A stretch of DNA of 60,328 nucleotides from Desulfobulbaceae bacterium (GCA_024637145.1 JAGXFQ010000013.1:1-60328), one strand, 5' to 3'; positions 17,546-27,142 are shown, numbered from the stretch's first letter. The notes: generated by a model not told the origin, from the letters alone. Translations and numbers: made by a program.

Positions 17546-18589
17546 ATGACTATTCATGTTGCAGCTGATGCCCTCCCTGCGAAAAAATCTTCTCTAAAAC
17601 CAAAAACAATTCCCTTCTATAGCAATATCATTGGCAAAAGCCCATCGATTTGTAAGGTTTTTTCCCTTATCGAAAAGGTGCGGGATACCGACTCCACCGT
17701 CTTGATCCAGGGGGAGTCCGGAACAGGTAAAGAATTGATAGCCCAGGCCCTGCATCATGGGGGTGATCGGGGGGGGAAGCCCTTTGTGCCGGTGAACTGC
17801 GGGGCCATCCCGGCAGAGCTTCTTGAGTCTGAGCTTTTTGGTCATGAAAAAGGGGCCTTCACCCATGCCATCCGCACCCGCATCGGCCGTTTTGAGATGG
17901 CGGACGGGGGCACAGTTTTTCTTGATGAGATTGCTGAAATGAGCCCTGTGTTGCAGGTCAAGCTGCTGCGTGTTCTCCAGGAGAAAAAATTTGAAAGAGT
18001 GGGGGGCAGCAAAACAATCAGCTCTGACTTTCGTGTCATTGCCGCCACTAATCGGGATCTTGCTGAAGAAGTGCGGCTGGGAAATTTCCGGGAGGATCTT
18101 TTCTACAGGATTACTGTGATCCCCATTGAATCGCCGCCTCTGCGGGCGCGGAAAAGCGATATTCCTCTTCTCTTGGAGACATTTCTGGAGCGTTTCTGTG
18201 CCTCGAAAAAAAGGGTGATTCGCGGCATAGATGATGATGTCATGGAATGCCTGAAACGGTACCAGTGGCCCGGCAATGTCCGTGAACTGGAAAACATGGT
18301 TGAACGCATGGTTATCTTGGCGGCTGGCGAGATCATAACCATGGAGGATCTGCCGCCCCAGCTCTTAAGTGGTCAGGATCAGGCTGTTTCCCCTGTTGTC
18401 TCCGATATTCCTGAGGACGATTTTTGCCTCAGTGATGTGGTGGCGGACTATGAGCGAAAATTGATTGTCAGGGCCCTGCAACAGACCGGCTGGGTAAAAA
18501 ACAGGGCGGCCAAATTATTGAAGGTAAATCGGACAACCCTGCTGGAAAAGATGAAGCGGCACGGTGTGGTCAAGCCGGCGGTGCGTTGA
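17546..18589 (+). CDS. Sigma-54-dependent activator, probable flagellar regulator (FlrA/FleQ-like)
   Basis: A 347-residue bacterial enhancer-binding protein without a receiver domain. A short N-terminal segment (about 25 residues) leads into the AAA+ domain: Walker A GESGTGKE (56-63), [15 protein letters not shown] (95-108), Walker [13 protein letters not shown], and [13 protein letters not shown]-terminal Fis-type helix-turn-helix follows ([20 protein letters not shown]). The sigma-54-contacting loop is normally GAFTGA but reads GAFTHA here. Position at the head of a flagellar cluster suggests the master activator role played by FlrA/FleQ, but the usual N-terminal FleQ domain is missing. The ATG at 17,546 is preferred over the GTG at 17,540 because AGGTG lies just upstream. 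Confidence 0.85.
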   Translation: MTIHVAADALPAKKSSLKPKTIPFYSNIIGKSPSICKVFSLIEKVRDTDSTVLIQGESGTGKELIAQALHHGGDRGGKPFVPVNCGAIPAELLESELFGHEKGAFTHAIRTRIGRFEMADGGTVFLDEIAEMSPVLQVKLLRVLQEKKFERVGGSKTISSDFRVIAATNRDLAEEVRLGNFREDLFYRITVIPIESPPLRARKSDIPLLLETFLERFCASKKRVIRGIDDDVMECLKRYQWPGNVRELENMVERMVILAAGEIITMEDLPPQLLSGQDQAVSPVVSDIPEDDFCLSDVVADYERKLIVRALQQTGWVKNRAAKLLKVNRTTLLEKMKRHGVVKPAVR

Positions 18590-18592
18590 GGT

Positions 18593-20701
18593 ATGGGGAT
18601 GATTGATAATTCTTGGTCAGGGGTGCGTTTTACGGCCGGGGCTGGGTGCGGCATCGGCAAACGTCCCCTGGCCTTGGTCATTTTTTTGCCGCTTCTTTTT
18701 CTGGCGGGAAACCCTCTGTTCTGGGTTGGCTCTGCCCAGGCAGCGGCGGCGATCAGTCAGGAGCAGACAGTAAGACAGGATAAGTTATGGGGCCAGGCCC
18801 AGGGCTTCTTGGCGGCCGAGGATGACGAGCAGGCTGCCCTCTATTTCAAATATTACTGGCAGACCTATCCCCGATCGCCGCGGGCTGAGCAGGCCCTCTG
18901 GCAGGCGGCTCGTCTCTATAAGAGAAACGCCCCCCTTGCCCTGTCTCCTGATTGGGAGAGGGTAAAGGATCTTTTTCAAGCCTACATTGTCGACTTTCCT
19001 GATTCTCCGCGGTTGGCTGAGGCCTATTTCGAGGTGGGCAACAGCTATTTTCAGCTGGGGTTTTACCGTGAGGCCCTCAACTACTACTCTATTTTTCTCA
19101 AGGACTATCCTGGCCACGATCTGGAGAATGAGGTCTTTTTCAGGCGGGCCCAGGTCTATCTGCGGCTGGATAAATTCAAGCTGGCCAGCGCTGAATTTGC
19201 CAGACTTCAAGGGAGCACGGATAAAGAGATCAGGCTCCGTGGCGAGATCGGCCAGGCCCATGTCCATTTTTTCAAAGGGGAGTGGCATGACGCCCTGGGG
19301 ATTTTAAAAGGGATAGATCGCCGCAATCCCGATTATTATCTGCGTTATCCGGAGTTACTTAAATATATCGGCATTGCCACCATCAGGGCGGGGAATGTCA
19401 AAGAGGGCCGTGATCATATCCTTCGGTATCTTAATATCACGGATCCGGCCCAGGTCGATGACGCCGCCTTTTTTGAGCTGGCGGAAAGTTTCCTGCAGGA
19501 GGGCATGGTGGATGCGGCCCGGATTTTTTATGAAGGGCTGGTGCGTCAGAACAGGCCTGCTGACAAATATTTTGTCTTGAGTAATTTCCGTCTGGCCCAG
19601 TATAGCGCTATCAATCTGGATAAAATGTCCGAGGAAGAGCGTCGCATCTTTTTTAAGGAAAAGGGGGACAAGCCTTTTCTGGAGGTGCTTGATCGGCTCT
19701 ATAGTGATCCCCTGGCCCAGGAGGCGCGCTACGCCTTGTTCAGGCGCTACCTTGGGCGGCAGGAATGGGACCTGGCCTATAATATCGGCACGGCTTATCT
19801 CCGCTATAAGACCATGGCCAAAAAGCAGCTGGCGGTGGAACAGGGGCTTGCTGATATTCTGATTGCCAAGATCGGCAAGCTCCTCACCGCTGAGAAATAT
19901 CAGGATGTGCGTTTTCTCTACGAAAAAGAGTTTCCCACCATTGCTGCCTGTAAGAAGGCGGATCTCCTCATGCTTATCGGTGAGGCCTATGAGGCGGAGA
20001 GCCTCTATGATCAGGCCTCGGTTTTGTATTATCGAGCCCTGGGCCTGGAGATAAGTGATGAACAGAAGACGAAACTCTACTTTCGGCGTGCCGGAGTATA
20101 TCTGGCCAATAATGATCTGCAGGCAGCGCAAAGGCTTTTGAAATATCTGCGCCGGCTTTACCAGGGGCAAGCCGCCATTGCCGAGGTCAACTGGTTAAGC
20201 GGCCGGCTGCGCGAGATGCAGGGGCGTCCTGAGGATGCCTTGGCTTTTTACAAGATGGCGGTGGAGTCAGGGGGGCAGCAGGAGAGAAAAGGGGTCTATG
20301 CCGCCGCCTACCTGGAGCAGCTTTTTGTCGGGCAGGATCTTGAGCCGGTGGCAGATCTTATTGCCATGTTCCATAACCAGGAGTGGCTCCCCCCCCAACG
20401 CATCCAGTACTGGTACGGCCGGCTGGGAGTGGAACTTGCCAAGGCAGGGGAAAAAGAAGCAGCCACCGTCATTGCCAAAAGGGCGCTGGCAGACGATCTG
20501 CCGGCCACCAGCCCTGAACTTCAGCCCATTCATCTTCATCTTGGCGATTTGCTGGTGGCCCAAGAGAGATACCCGGAGGCCGTTGTTCATTATCGTCTGG
20601 CCCTGACCGGTGAGGATGAACGGCTGGCGCAGCTGGCCCGGACCCGGCTCAATGAGGAACAGATTCGCTCTATCCGGGTTGAGGTGGAGGGGATGTTTTA
20701 A
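18593..20701 (+). CDS. Large periplasmic TPR-repeat protein in the flagellar regulator operon
   Basis: A 702-residue protein with a hydrophobic segment near residues 25-52 ending in AQAAAA, consistent with export to the periplasm. The rest is helical with many TPR/Sel1-like repeats, for example AYFEVGNSYFQLGFYREALNYYSIFLKDYP near residue 140 (quoted in part), LMLIGEAYEAESLYDQASVLYYRAL, and LAQERYPEAVVHYRLAL near the C-terminus. TPR arrays bind proteins. It starts 3 bp after the upstream activator and precedes the NtrC-type regulator, so it is probably cotranscribed with flagellar control genes. The role is unknown; flagellar assembly or cell-envelope positioning are guesses. An alternative ATG lies six bases downstream. 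Confidence 0.75.
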   Translation: MGMIDNSWSGVRFTAGAGCGIGKRPLALVIFLPLLFLAGNPLFWVGSAQAAAAISQEQTVRQDKLWGQAQGFLAAEDDEQAALYFKYYWQTYPRSPRAEQALWQAARLYKRNAPLALSPDWERVKDLFQAYIVDFPDSPRLAEAYFEVGNSYFQLGFYREALNYYSIFLKDYPGHDLENEVFFRRAQVYLRLDKFKLASAEFARLQGSTDKEIRLRGEIGQAHVHFFKGEWHDALGILKGIDRRNPDYYLRYPELLKYIGIATIRAGNVKEGRDHILRYLNITDPAQVDDAAFFELAESFLQEGMVDAARIFYEGLVRQNRPADKYFVLSNFRLAQYSAINLDKMSEEERRIFFKEKGDKPFLEVLDRLYSDPLAQEARYALFRRYLGRQEWDLAYNIGTAYLRYKTMAKKQLAVEQGLADILIAKIGKLLTAEKYQDVRFLYEKEFPTIAACKKADLLMLIGEAYEAESLYDQASVLYYRALGLEISDEQKTKLYFRRAGVYLANNDLQAAQRLLKYLRRLYQGQAAIAEVNWLSGRLREMQGRPEDALAFYKMAVESGGQQERKGVYAAAYLEQLFVGQDLEPVADLIAMFHNQEWLPPQRIQYWYGRLGVELAKAGEKEAATVIAKRALADDLPATSPELQPIHLHLGDLLVAQERYPEAVVHYRLALTGEDERLAQLARTRLNEEQIRSIRVEVEGMF

Positions 20702-20809
20702 AGATGAAAAAGAGAGGATTCAGAAGGCAGGAGGGAGGCTCGGCAGCCAGTGGGGCTGGATATTTCCCTGGGCCCTCTGCTGAATGGGCAATTCTGACCA
20801 CGGCACCTT

Positions 20810-22252
20810 ATGGCCACTTTGAACAATAAAATACTCATCGTTGATGATGATCAGGATGTCCGCATCGGCCTCTTTGAGGCCTTGAGTCTCGGGCAGTTTC
20901 AGGTGATGGCGGCTGAGAACGTCACCATGGCCCTGGAAATGGTGGCAGACGAGCAGCCTGATCTGGTCCTGACCGATTTGAAAATGGCGGACGGCTCTGG
21001 CCTGGATCTTTTGAAAAAACTTAAGGTCCAGATCCCTGACCTGCCGGTTATTCTGGTCACCGGCCACGCCTCAGTGGATACAGCGGTGGAGGCCATGCGG
21101 TTGGGGGCCGAGGACTATATCCTCAAACCTTTTCAGCAACAAGCCGTTCTGGAGACGGTCCGCATGGTGCTGCGCCGTCAGCGTCTTACCCCGGTGACCA
21201 GTGCCTTAACGGCCGCCCGGCGTCAGAAGGGGGGGGCGGATAAACCCATTGTCGGCAACTCGGAGAATCTTCGAAAAATCATGATCAAGGCTAAGAGTGT
21301 AGCGTCCAGCAAGGCCACGGTTCTTATCCTCGGCGCCTCGGGAACGGGCAAGGAGGTCTTTGCCCGCTACATTCATAATGAAAGCGATCGCCGCCATGGC
21401 CCCTTTGTGGCCCTGAATTGCGCCGCTCTGCCGGAGGGGCTGCTGGAGAGTGAACTCTTTGGTCATGAAAAAGGGGCCTTTACCGGAGCGGTGACTGCCA
21501 AGAAGGGCAAGTTTGAGCTGGCCAACAACGGCACCCTGCTCCTGGATGAAATAGGGGAATTGCCCCTGCATCTGCAGGCCAAGCTCCTGAGGGTGCTGCA
21601 GGAGGAAGAGGTGGACCGGGTCGGCGGCAATCTGCCGGTAAAGGTGGATGTCCATGTGGTGGCCACTACCAATAGAGACCTGGCGGCAATGGTGCGGGAG
21701 AAGACTTTTCGTCAGGATCTCTTTTATCGCCTTAATGTCATTCCCCTCCACCTGCCTTCCTTGGCGCAGCGGCCCGGTGATATTCCTCTGCTGGCCCAGT
21801 TTTTCCTGGAAAAGTATACTAGTCAGTACAAGAAGGATCTGAAAAGATTTTCCGAACCGGTGCGCCGTTATTTTCTTGACTATGAGTGGCCCGGGAATGT
21901 CAGGGAGATGGAAAACCTGGTGGAGCGCGCCGTTCTCCTCAATCAGGGCCGGGAATACGTGTTGGAAGACCTGTGGGATGATGTGGTTCCTGACCCGGGG
22001 GCTGATGCACCCGCTCCCCAGTGGCAGGTCCCGGAATCTCCCCTTGCAGGTGATGAGCCGCCGGCGACCCCTGGCGTCCCTCATGATGACAGCGCCATTG
22101 TGCCGCTGAAGGATGTAGAGCGTCAAATGATCTTACATGCCCTTCAAAAAACTGACAATAATCGGACCCATGCGGCCAAGATGCTCGGTATCTCCGTGCG
22201 TACCCTGCGGAATAAATTGCATGAGTATCGGACCATGGGCATTTTGGCCTGA
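20810..22252 (+). CDS. NtrC-family response regulator, probable flagellar class (FlrC/FlgR-like)
   Basis: A 480-residue protein with three domains. The receiver (residues 5-120) has acidic residues at 12-13, phospho-acceptor D56 in VLTDLKM, and K109 in ILKPF. The AAA+ sigma-54 activation domain shows Walker A GASGTGKE, the intact [15 protein letters not shown] loop, Walker B GTLLLDEIGEL and FRQDLFYRLNV. A Fis-type helix-turn-helix closes the protein (THAAKMLGISVRTLRNKL). A proline-rich linker lies near residues 395-430. It sits 230 bp before flgB, whose promoter is sigma-54 type, so it is the likely activator of the hook-basal-body operons. No cognate kinase is adjacent. Confidence 0.9.
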   Translation: MATLNNKILIVDDDQDVRIGLFEALSLGQFQVMAAENVTMALEMVADEQPDLVLTDLKMADGSGLDLLKKLKVQIPDLPVILVTGHASVDTAVEAMRLGAEDYILKPFQQQAVLETVRMVLRRQRLTPVTSALTAARRQKGGADKPIVGNSENLRKIMIKAKSVASSKATVLILGASGTGKEVFARYIHNESDRRHGPFVALNCAALPEGLLESELFGHEKGAFTGAVTAKKGKFELANNGTLLLDEIGELPLHLQAKLLRVLQEEEVDRVGGNLPVKVDVHVVATTNRDLAAMVREKTFRQDLFYRLNVIPLHLPSLAQRPGDIPLLAQFFLEKYTSQYKKDLKRFSEPVRRYFLDYEWPGNVREMENLVERAVLLNQGREYVLEDLWDDVVPDPGADAPAPQWQVPESPLAGDEPPATPGVPHDDSAIVPLKDVERQMILHALQKTDNNRTHAAKMLGISVRTLRNKLHEYRTMGILA

Positions 22253-22366
22253 TTTTTTTTCATAAGTAATTCTAAATAGTTATCTTGATTTCGTTCCGTC
22301 TTTTTCCTTGCTGCCTTCCTGTGGAGCCATTTTTTGCTCTGAGGGGTGGCGGCAGAAGAATCTTTC

Positions 22367-22384
22367 ACGGCACACTCTTTGCTT
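22367..22384 (+). promoter_or_regulatory. Sigma-54 (-24/-12) promoter of the flgB operon
   Basis: ACGGCACACTCTTTGCTT has GG at 22,369-22,370 and GC at 22,381-22,382, exactly ten bases apart, matching the (T)GGCAC-N5-TTGC(A/T) consensus except for the first T. It lies about 100 bp upstream of flgB and downstream of the gene for a sigma-54 activator. Confidence 0.85.
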
Positions 22385-22479
22385 GACATCTATCAGTACC
22401 CCATTGTGTTCATTCCCAAAACATAATGCCCAAAAGAGATGCCACACCCCGGTGGCGCTGACGAGAAAGGAAGAGAAAA

Positions 22480-22866
22480 ATGCCCATAAATAAGCTGTTT
22501 GGCGGCAATATCCCCGTGCTGGAGCAGGCCTTGAATCTCCGTTATGAAAAGCAGGGGCTCATCCAGTCAAACATTGCCAACCTGGAAACACCGGGCTATA
22601 CCGTGCAGGATTTTCCCTTTGCCACGGTCATGGAATCAGCCATGCAGGGCAGCGGTTCTCTCAGTAAGACCCATGCCGGTCATCTGGCGCTTGATCCGGT
22701 TGATGCCGGTATGAGTCATCAATTCTCCGAGGAAAAAAGACCTGTGGATCTTGATGAGGAAATGCTCAAGCTCTCTGAGAACCAGCTCATGTATGAGATT
22801 GCCGCCAAAATTATCGCTAAAAAATTTGACGGGTTGAAGTACGCCATTGACGAAGGAGGCAAATAA
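22480..22866 (+). CDS. flgB: Flagellar basal-body rod protein FlgB
   Basis: A 128-residue proximal rod protein. The N-terminal flagellar rod signature is clear: QALNLRYEKQGLIQSNIANLETPGY (in part IQSNIANLETPGY). The C-terminal helix DLDEEMLKLSENQLMYEIAAK is the second half of the coiled-coil rod domain. It assembles on FliE/FliF and is followed by FlgC. It is the first gene behind the sigma-54 promoter and has an AAGGAAGAG ribosome site. Length is typical. Confidence 0.97.
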   Translation: MPINKLFGGNIPVLEQALNLRYEKQGLIQSNIANLETPGYTVQDFPFATVMESAMQGSGSLSKTHAGHLALDPVDAGMSHQFSEEKRPVDLDEEMLKLSENQLMYEIAAKIIAKKFDGLKYAIDEGGK

Positions 22867-23297
22867 TGGACATCTTGACGGCATTAAAGATTAGCGGCTC
22901 CGGCCTGAAGGCGGAAAGGGCCCGGCTCAATGTGACGGCCATGAATCTGGCCAATGCCAATACCACCCGGACCATGGAGGGCGGCCCCTACAAGGCAAAA
23001 TCCGTGGTCTTCGGTTCCCGGCCGGTGGACACGTTTCATGACACCTTGAACGCCAGCCAGGACCGGTTGCGAACGGTTGAAGTGGTGGCGGTTGTTGAGG
23101 ACGACAAACCTTTCAAGGAGGTGTACGATCCCTCTCATCCTGATGCGGATGCCCAGGGTATTGTCCGTTTCCCCAATGTTGATACCGTCGAGCAGATGGT
23201 GGACATGATCAGCGCCAAGCGTGGCTTTGAGGCCAATGTCACGGCCATTGATGCCATAAAGAGCATGGCCTTGAAGGCCTTGGACATCAGCCGCTAA
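22866..23297 (+). CDS. flgC: Flagellar basal-body rod protein FlgC
   Basis: A 143-residue rod protein. It has the N-terminal motif GLKAERARLNVTAMNLANANTTR (in part LNVTAMNLANANTT), a central variable region, and the C-terminal VEQMVDMISAKRGFEANVTAI typical of rod and hook proteins. The start ATG overlaps the flgB stop (TAATG), with GAAGGAGG upstream, so translation is coupled. Acts with FlgB, FlgF and FlgG in the rod. Confidence 0.97.
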   Translation: MDILTALKISGSGLKAERARLNVTAMNLANANTTRTMEGGPYKAKSVVFGSRPVDTFHDTLNASQDRLRTVEVVAVVEDDKPFKEVYDPSHPDADAQGIVRFPNVDTVEQMVDMISAKRGFEANVTAIDAIKSMALKALDISR

Positions 23298-23337
23298 CAG
23301 GGCGGATGACAATCTTTTTTAAGGAAGGACCCGGACC

Positions 23338-23631
23338 ATGAAGATATTACCCCTGACTCAGATGCAGCAGCCCCTTACCCTGGAAAAGAGCGCCAAAAGT
23401 CCCGGCGATGGTGCCGGTTTCGGCGAGGTGCTCAAGAAATCCCTGGAGGGGGTCAATGCCACTATCCAGGAAGCCGGCCAGATGACAGAAGGACTGGTCA
23501 CCGGTCAGCATTCCAACATCCATGAGACCATGATCGCCATGGAGAAATCCACCGTATCCTTTCGCATGCTGACCAAGGTCCAACAGAAGGTCATTGCTGC
23601 CTATCAGGATGTTATGCGCATACAGGTCTGA
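23338..23631 (+). CDS. fliE: Flagellar hook-basal body complex protein FliE
   Basis: A 97-residue adaptor between the MS ring and the rod. The C-terminal two thirds carry the family pattern: FGEVLKKSLEGVNATIQEAG, IHETMIAMEKSTVSFRMLTKVQQKVIAAYQDVMRIQV (in part TKVQQKVIAAYQDVMRIQV). An AAGGA site precedes the ATG. Order flgB-flgC-fliE-fliF is the standard arrangement. Confidence 0.96.
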   Translation: MKILPLTQMQQPLTLEKSAKSPGDGAGFGEVLKKSLEGVNATIQEAGQMTEGLVTGQHSNIHETMIAMEKSTVSFRMLTKVQQKVIAAYQDVMRIQV

Positions 23632-23743
23632 AATATCTTGAAGCGGCAACACTCTCTTGGAGAGAGGTCCGCCGGGATTTTTTTCTATAAAAAAAGCGAC
23701 CTTTTTCCCTGGCAAGGCTGTCTTACCTTTACAACTGACAATT

Positions 23744-25330
23744 ATGGCGAGCGCAAAAGATATTTTTAAACAGGGCTCTGATGTCCTCAGAAGCCTCACC
23801 CTCATGCAGAAGATCATTGCTGGGCTGGTGGTGGCAGTGGTCCTCTTTGGCCTCTTGAGTTTGACCTTTGTGGGAAGTAAGCCGGCTATGAAGGTGCTTT
23901 TCGCCAATCTCAACACCACGGATGCGGCAGATATCGTTGCCCAGCTCAAGGATAAGCGTATCCCTTATGAGTTGGCGGAAAACGGCACAGCCATTCTCGT
24001 GGAACAGAATACCGTTTACGACACCCGGCTCAGTCTGGCTGCTGAGGGTCTGCCCCGGGGAGGGGGAATCGGCTTTGAAATCTTTGACAAGGTCAGCCTC
24101 GGCACCACGGATTTTGTTCAGAAATTAAATTACCACCGGGCCCTGCAAGGGGAACTGGCCCGCACCATCAGCCAATTTGACAAGATCAAGTCGGCCCGGG
24201 TCCATCTGGCCCAGGCCAAGGAATCGGTCTTTGTCGAAGATACCCTGCCCCCTTCGGCCTCCATCAGCGTTTCCCTGGCCGGTCGCGACAAGCTCTCCGG
24301 CAATGAGATCAAGGCCATTGTCAATCTGGTGGGCAGCGCCATTCCAGGGCTCAAAGAGGCCAATATCACCCTGGTGGACACCGCCGGCCATCTCCTTTTC
24401 CGGCAGGAGGGCGATGCGGGATCCCTGCTTTCCGCCACCCAGATTGAATATCAGCGCCAGATAGAGCGCATTCTGGGCGCTAAACTGGAAACCATGTTTG
24501 AAGGGGTGGTGGGGGCTGAAAAGGTTATCGCCCGGGTGAGCGCTGATGTTGATTTTGATCAGGTGGATGTCTCTGAAGAGCTTTTTGATCCTGAGGAGCC
24601 GGTGGTGCGCAGTGAACATCTTGTTGTCCAGCGGGATGGTTCCCTTGATCTCCAGGAGGGTATTCCCGGGGTAAAGGGGCAGTTGGCCACCTACACGGAG
24701 GCCGGCCAGGTTGATGGCGAAGGAGCAGCCTTTAACCGCAAGAATATCACCCGTAATTATGAGATCAGCAAGACCGTGACCAGGACCAAGTCCGGCATGG
24801 GACAGGTGCGCAAACTGTCGGTGGCGATTATGGTGGATGGGACATATAGGAAGACCGAGAAGGATGGCGAGGTGGTCAAGGAATACCAGCCCCGTAGCGA
24901 GGAGGAGCTCGCCACCTTTTTGAAAATGGCCCAGAATACCATGGGCTATGATCCGGAGAGGGGTGATCAGGTGGAGGTTGTTTCCATGCCCTTTTACCTC
25001 TCCAGTTATGTGGAACCCGAGCCTGACGTCCTTGACCAATATCGTCAGCTCCTGAATCAACTGGCCTACCCTGTGGTGCTTCTTTTGGTGGCCATCTGCT
25101 TCTTTATCTTTATTGTCCGCCCCTTCTTTCGCCTTATGGCAAATCAGCACCTGGCCGAGCAGCAGGCCGCTGACCAGGCTGAACAGGAGCTGGCCGGCGC
25201 CCAGTACCCTGAGGATCTCTCTTTGACTCCTCTCGGCATGACCGATAAGGAACGTATCTATAAACTTGCTCAGTCTGACCCGGACCGGGCTGCAGATCTG
25301 GTCCGCCGCTGGCTGCGCACGGAGAAGTAG
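23744..25330 (+). CDS. fliF: Flagellar MS-ring protein FliF
   Basis: A 528-residue membrane-ring protein. Transmembrane segments lie near residues 25-45 (IIAGLVVAVVLFGLLSLTF) and 445-465 (YPVVLLLVAICFFIFIVRP). Between them are the ring-building motifs including VLFANLNTTDAADIVAQL and the RARVHLA-like KSARVHLAQAKESVF. The C-terminal tail (DPDRAADLVRRWLRTEK) is the FliG-binding segment. The start at 23,744 (MASAKDIF) is chosen because an upstream frame from 23,657 adds a non-conserved peptide. Base on which the rotor and export apparatus assemble. Confidence 0.96.
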   Translation: MASAKDIFKQGSDVLRSLTLMQKIIAGLVVAVVLFGLLSLTFVGSKPAMKVLFANLNTTDAADIVAQLKDKRIPYELAENGTAILVEQNTVYDTRLSLAAEGLPRGGGIGFEIFDKVSLGTTDFVQKLNYHRALQGELARTISQFDKIKSARVHLAQAKESVFVEDTLPPSASISVSLAGRDKLSGNEIKAIVNLVGSAIPGLKEANITLVDTAGHLLFRQEGDAGSLLSATQIEYQRQIERILGAKLETMFEGVVGAEKVIARVSADVDFDQVDVSEELFDPEEPVVRSEHLVVQRDGSLDLQEGIPGVKGQLATYTEAGQVDGEGAAFNRKNITRNYEISKTVTRTKSGMGQVRKLSVAIMVDGTYRKTEKDGEVVKEYQPRSEEELATFLKMAQNTMGYDPERGDQVEVVSMPFYLSSYVEPEPDVLDQYRQLLNQLAYPVVLLLVAICFFIFIVRPFFRLMANQHLAEQQAADQAEQELAGAQYPEDLSLTPLGMTDKERIYKLAQSDPDRAADLVRRWLRTEK

Positions 25331-25343
25331 GAAGTAGAAAGAA

Positions 25344-26369
25344 ATGGCAAAACTCAAAGATTCTTCAACCGATACCCTTACCGGCCCTGAAAAGGCGGCT
25401 ATTTTTCTCCTGACCCTGGGAGAGGATTACGCCTCAGAGGTGTTTAAGCGCCTCGATCATGATGAGATTCGCGCCGTGGGCCGCCAGATGGCCAAGATTG
25501 ATCGGGTGGACAAGGAGGATGTGGCCGGCCTTCTTGCCGAATTCAGGGGAGATGCCGGCGGCGGTGACATCTTTCTCTCCGGCGATGATATGCTTGAATC
25601 GGCCCTGCGCCGGGCCCTTACCGGTGACAAGGCCGGTGAGATTCTCGAAGATATCCGCTCCGACTGGCGCCTTACCCTGTTCCAGAAGGCGCGGAAGCTG
25701 GATCCCAAGGTCCTGGTCAATTTTCTGCGCAATGAACATCCCCAGACCGTTGCCCTGGTGCTGGCGGTTCTTGATCATACCCAGGCGGCCAGTATCCTTG
25801 CCGAACTCAAGGAGGATGTCCAGGTGGAGGTGGTTATCCGCATGGCAGAGCTTGACAAGGTCAGTCCTGATGTCTTGGTTGAAATAGACCGCGTTCTCCA
25901 GGAGGAACTTCTTTCTGTGGAAGGCATGGAGGGCCAGCGTCTGGGCGGCGCGGAAACAGTGGCTGAGATTCTCAATAATGCCGAAAGGGCCCTGGAGGGC
26001 CAGATTCTGGAGGGGGTTGAGGAGCAGCGCGAGTCCCTTGCCGAAGAGATCAGGCGGCTCATGTTCGTGTTTGAGGATCTGCTCGGCGTTGATAATCGCG
26101 GCATCATGGCCATTCTCAAGGAGGTTTCCACCGATGATCTCAAGCTGGCCCTGAAGACCGCTTCTGAGGAACTCCAGGACAAGATTTTCAGCAATATGTC
26201 CCAGCGGGCTGTGGAAATGCTCAAAGAGGATATGGAAATTATGGGTCCCACCCGCATCAAAGATGTGGAGGCCGCCCAGCAGGCCATCATCAAGATTGCC
26301 AAGCGTCTTGAGCAGGAAGGCAAGGTCCAGTTGGCGGCAAGCGGCGGCGGGGAGGATGAATTTGTCTAG
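25344..26369 (+). CDS. fliG: Flagellar motor switch protein FliG
   Basis: A 341-residue rotor protein. It shows the N-terminal FliF-binding part (GPEKAAIFLLTLGEDYA), the middle EHPQTVALVLAVLDHTQAA with the FliM-binding motif, and the C-terminal torque domain with FVFEDLLGVDNRGIMAILKEV and charged residues that meet MotA. The motif MSQRAVEMLKEDMEIMGP is typical. It lies 13 bp after fliF and overlaps fliH by 14 bp. The partner switch proteins FliM and FliN are not in this window. Confidence 0.97.
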   Translation: MAKLKDSSTDTLTGPEKAAIFLLTLGEDYASEVFKRLDHDEIRAVGRQMAKIDRVDKEDVAGLLAEFRGDAGGGDIFLSGDDMLESALRRALTGDKAGEILEDIRSDWRLTLFQKARKLDPKVLVNFLRNEHPQTVALVLAVLDHTQAASILAELKEDVQVEVVIRMAELDKVSPDVLVEIDRVLQEELLSVEGMEGQRLGGAETVAEILNNAERALEGQILEGVEEQRESLAEEIRRLMFVFEDLLGVDNRGIMAILKEVSTDDLKLALKTASEELQDKIFSNMSQRAVEMLKEDMEIMGPTRIKDVEAAQQAIIKIAKRLEQEGKVQLAASGGGEDEFV

Positions 26370-27141
26370 TATCATTGAGTTCAAAGACCTGGGCGCAGCC
26401 CATGATGAAGAGAATTTTATCTCCTTTGAGTCTCTGATGGATGACGCCGGCGGGGAGGGGGGGCAGGCTCGTGATTTTTTGGAGGTTGCCCGTCAGGAGC
26501 TTGACCAGGCCAAGGCCCAGGCCCTGCGTCTTGTTGCAGAGGCCGAGGCCCGGGTTGCTGCCCTGGAAAATGAGGCCTATGACCGGGGTTTTGCGAAAGG
26601 TGAAGAAGAGGGGCGGCGGGTCGGCGAAGAGGCCCTGGCCGGGAAAATAAGCCAGGCTGCCCAGATTATTGCGGCGGTGAAGGTGGAGCGTCAGCGTATC
26701 GGCGCCCTTTATGAAAAGGATATTTTCCAGCTGGTGGTTGCCATGGTGGAGCAGCTGGTTAATCATGAGGTCTCTGTTAATTACCGGGTCATTGAAAAAT
26801 GCCTGCACAAAGCCCTGCAATATGTGGTGGACAATTCCCAGGTGGTGGCCCATCTGCATCCGGATGATTTTTTACGGATCAAGGATGCCGTGGTGGCGGA
26901 TCCGCTTTTTCTTGACAACGCCGAACAGGTGGAGCTCATGGAGGACCAGGCCATCAGCCAGGGGGGCTGCCTGCTGAAAACCTCCTTCGGGGAGATTGAC
27001 GCCACCCTGGAAAAATGCAAGGCAAAGCTCCTGAAGGCGGTTGAACACTCTTTTCTGGCTGCCCTTGCTGAGACAGACGAGGAGCCCTCTGCAGGATCAG
27101 GGCGGCCGGATTCTTCTTCTGACCCTGATCTGCAATCTTGA
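26356..27141 (+). CDS. fliH: Flagellar assembly protein FliH
   Basis: A 261-residue cytoplasmic export regulator that binds the ATPase FliI. A Glu/Ala-rich helical region near residues 55-110 (LDQAKAQALRLVAEAEARVAALE and YDRGFAKGEEEGRRVG) matches the FliH/HrpE coiled coil with GxxxG-like spacing. The C-terminal domain (VVAHLHPDDFLRIKD, GGCLLKTSFGEIDATLE) is the FliI-binding half. It overlaps the end of fliG. The start is ambiguous: ATG at 26,356 abuts the GGGGAGG sequence, while a TTG at 26,362 is at ideal spacing from it. Confidence 0.9.
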   Translation: MNLSSIIEFKDLGAAHDEENFISFESLMDDAGGEGGQARDFLEVARQELDQAKAQALRLVAEAEARVAALENEAYDRGFAKGEEEGRRVGEEALAGKISQAAQIIAAVKVERQRIGALYEKDIFQLVVAMVEQLVNHEVSVNYRVIEKCLHKALQYVVDNSQVVAHLHPDDFLRIKDAVVADPLFLDNAEQVELMEDQAISQGGCLLKTSFGEIDATLEKCKAKLLKAVEHSFLAALAETDEEPSAGSGRPDSSSDPDLQS

Positions 27142-27142
27142 T

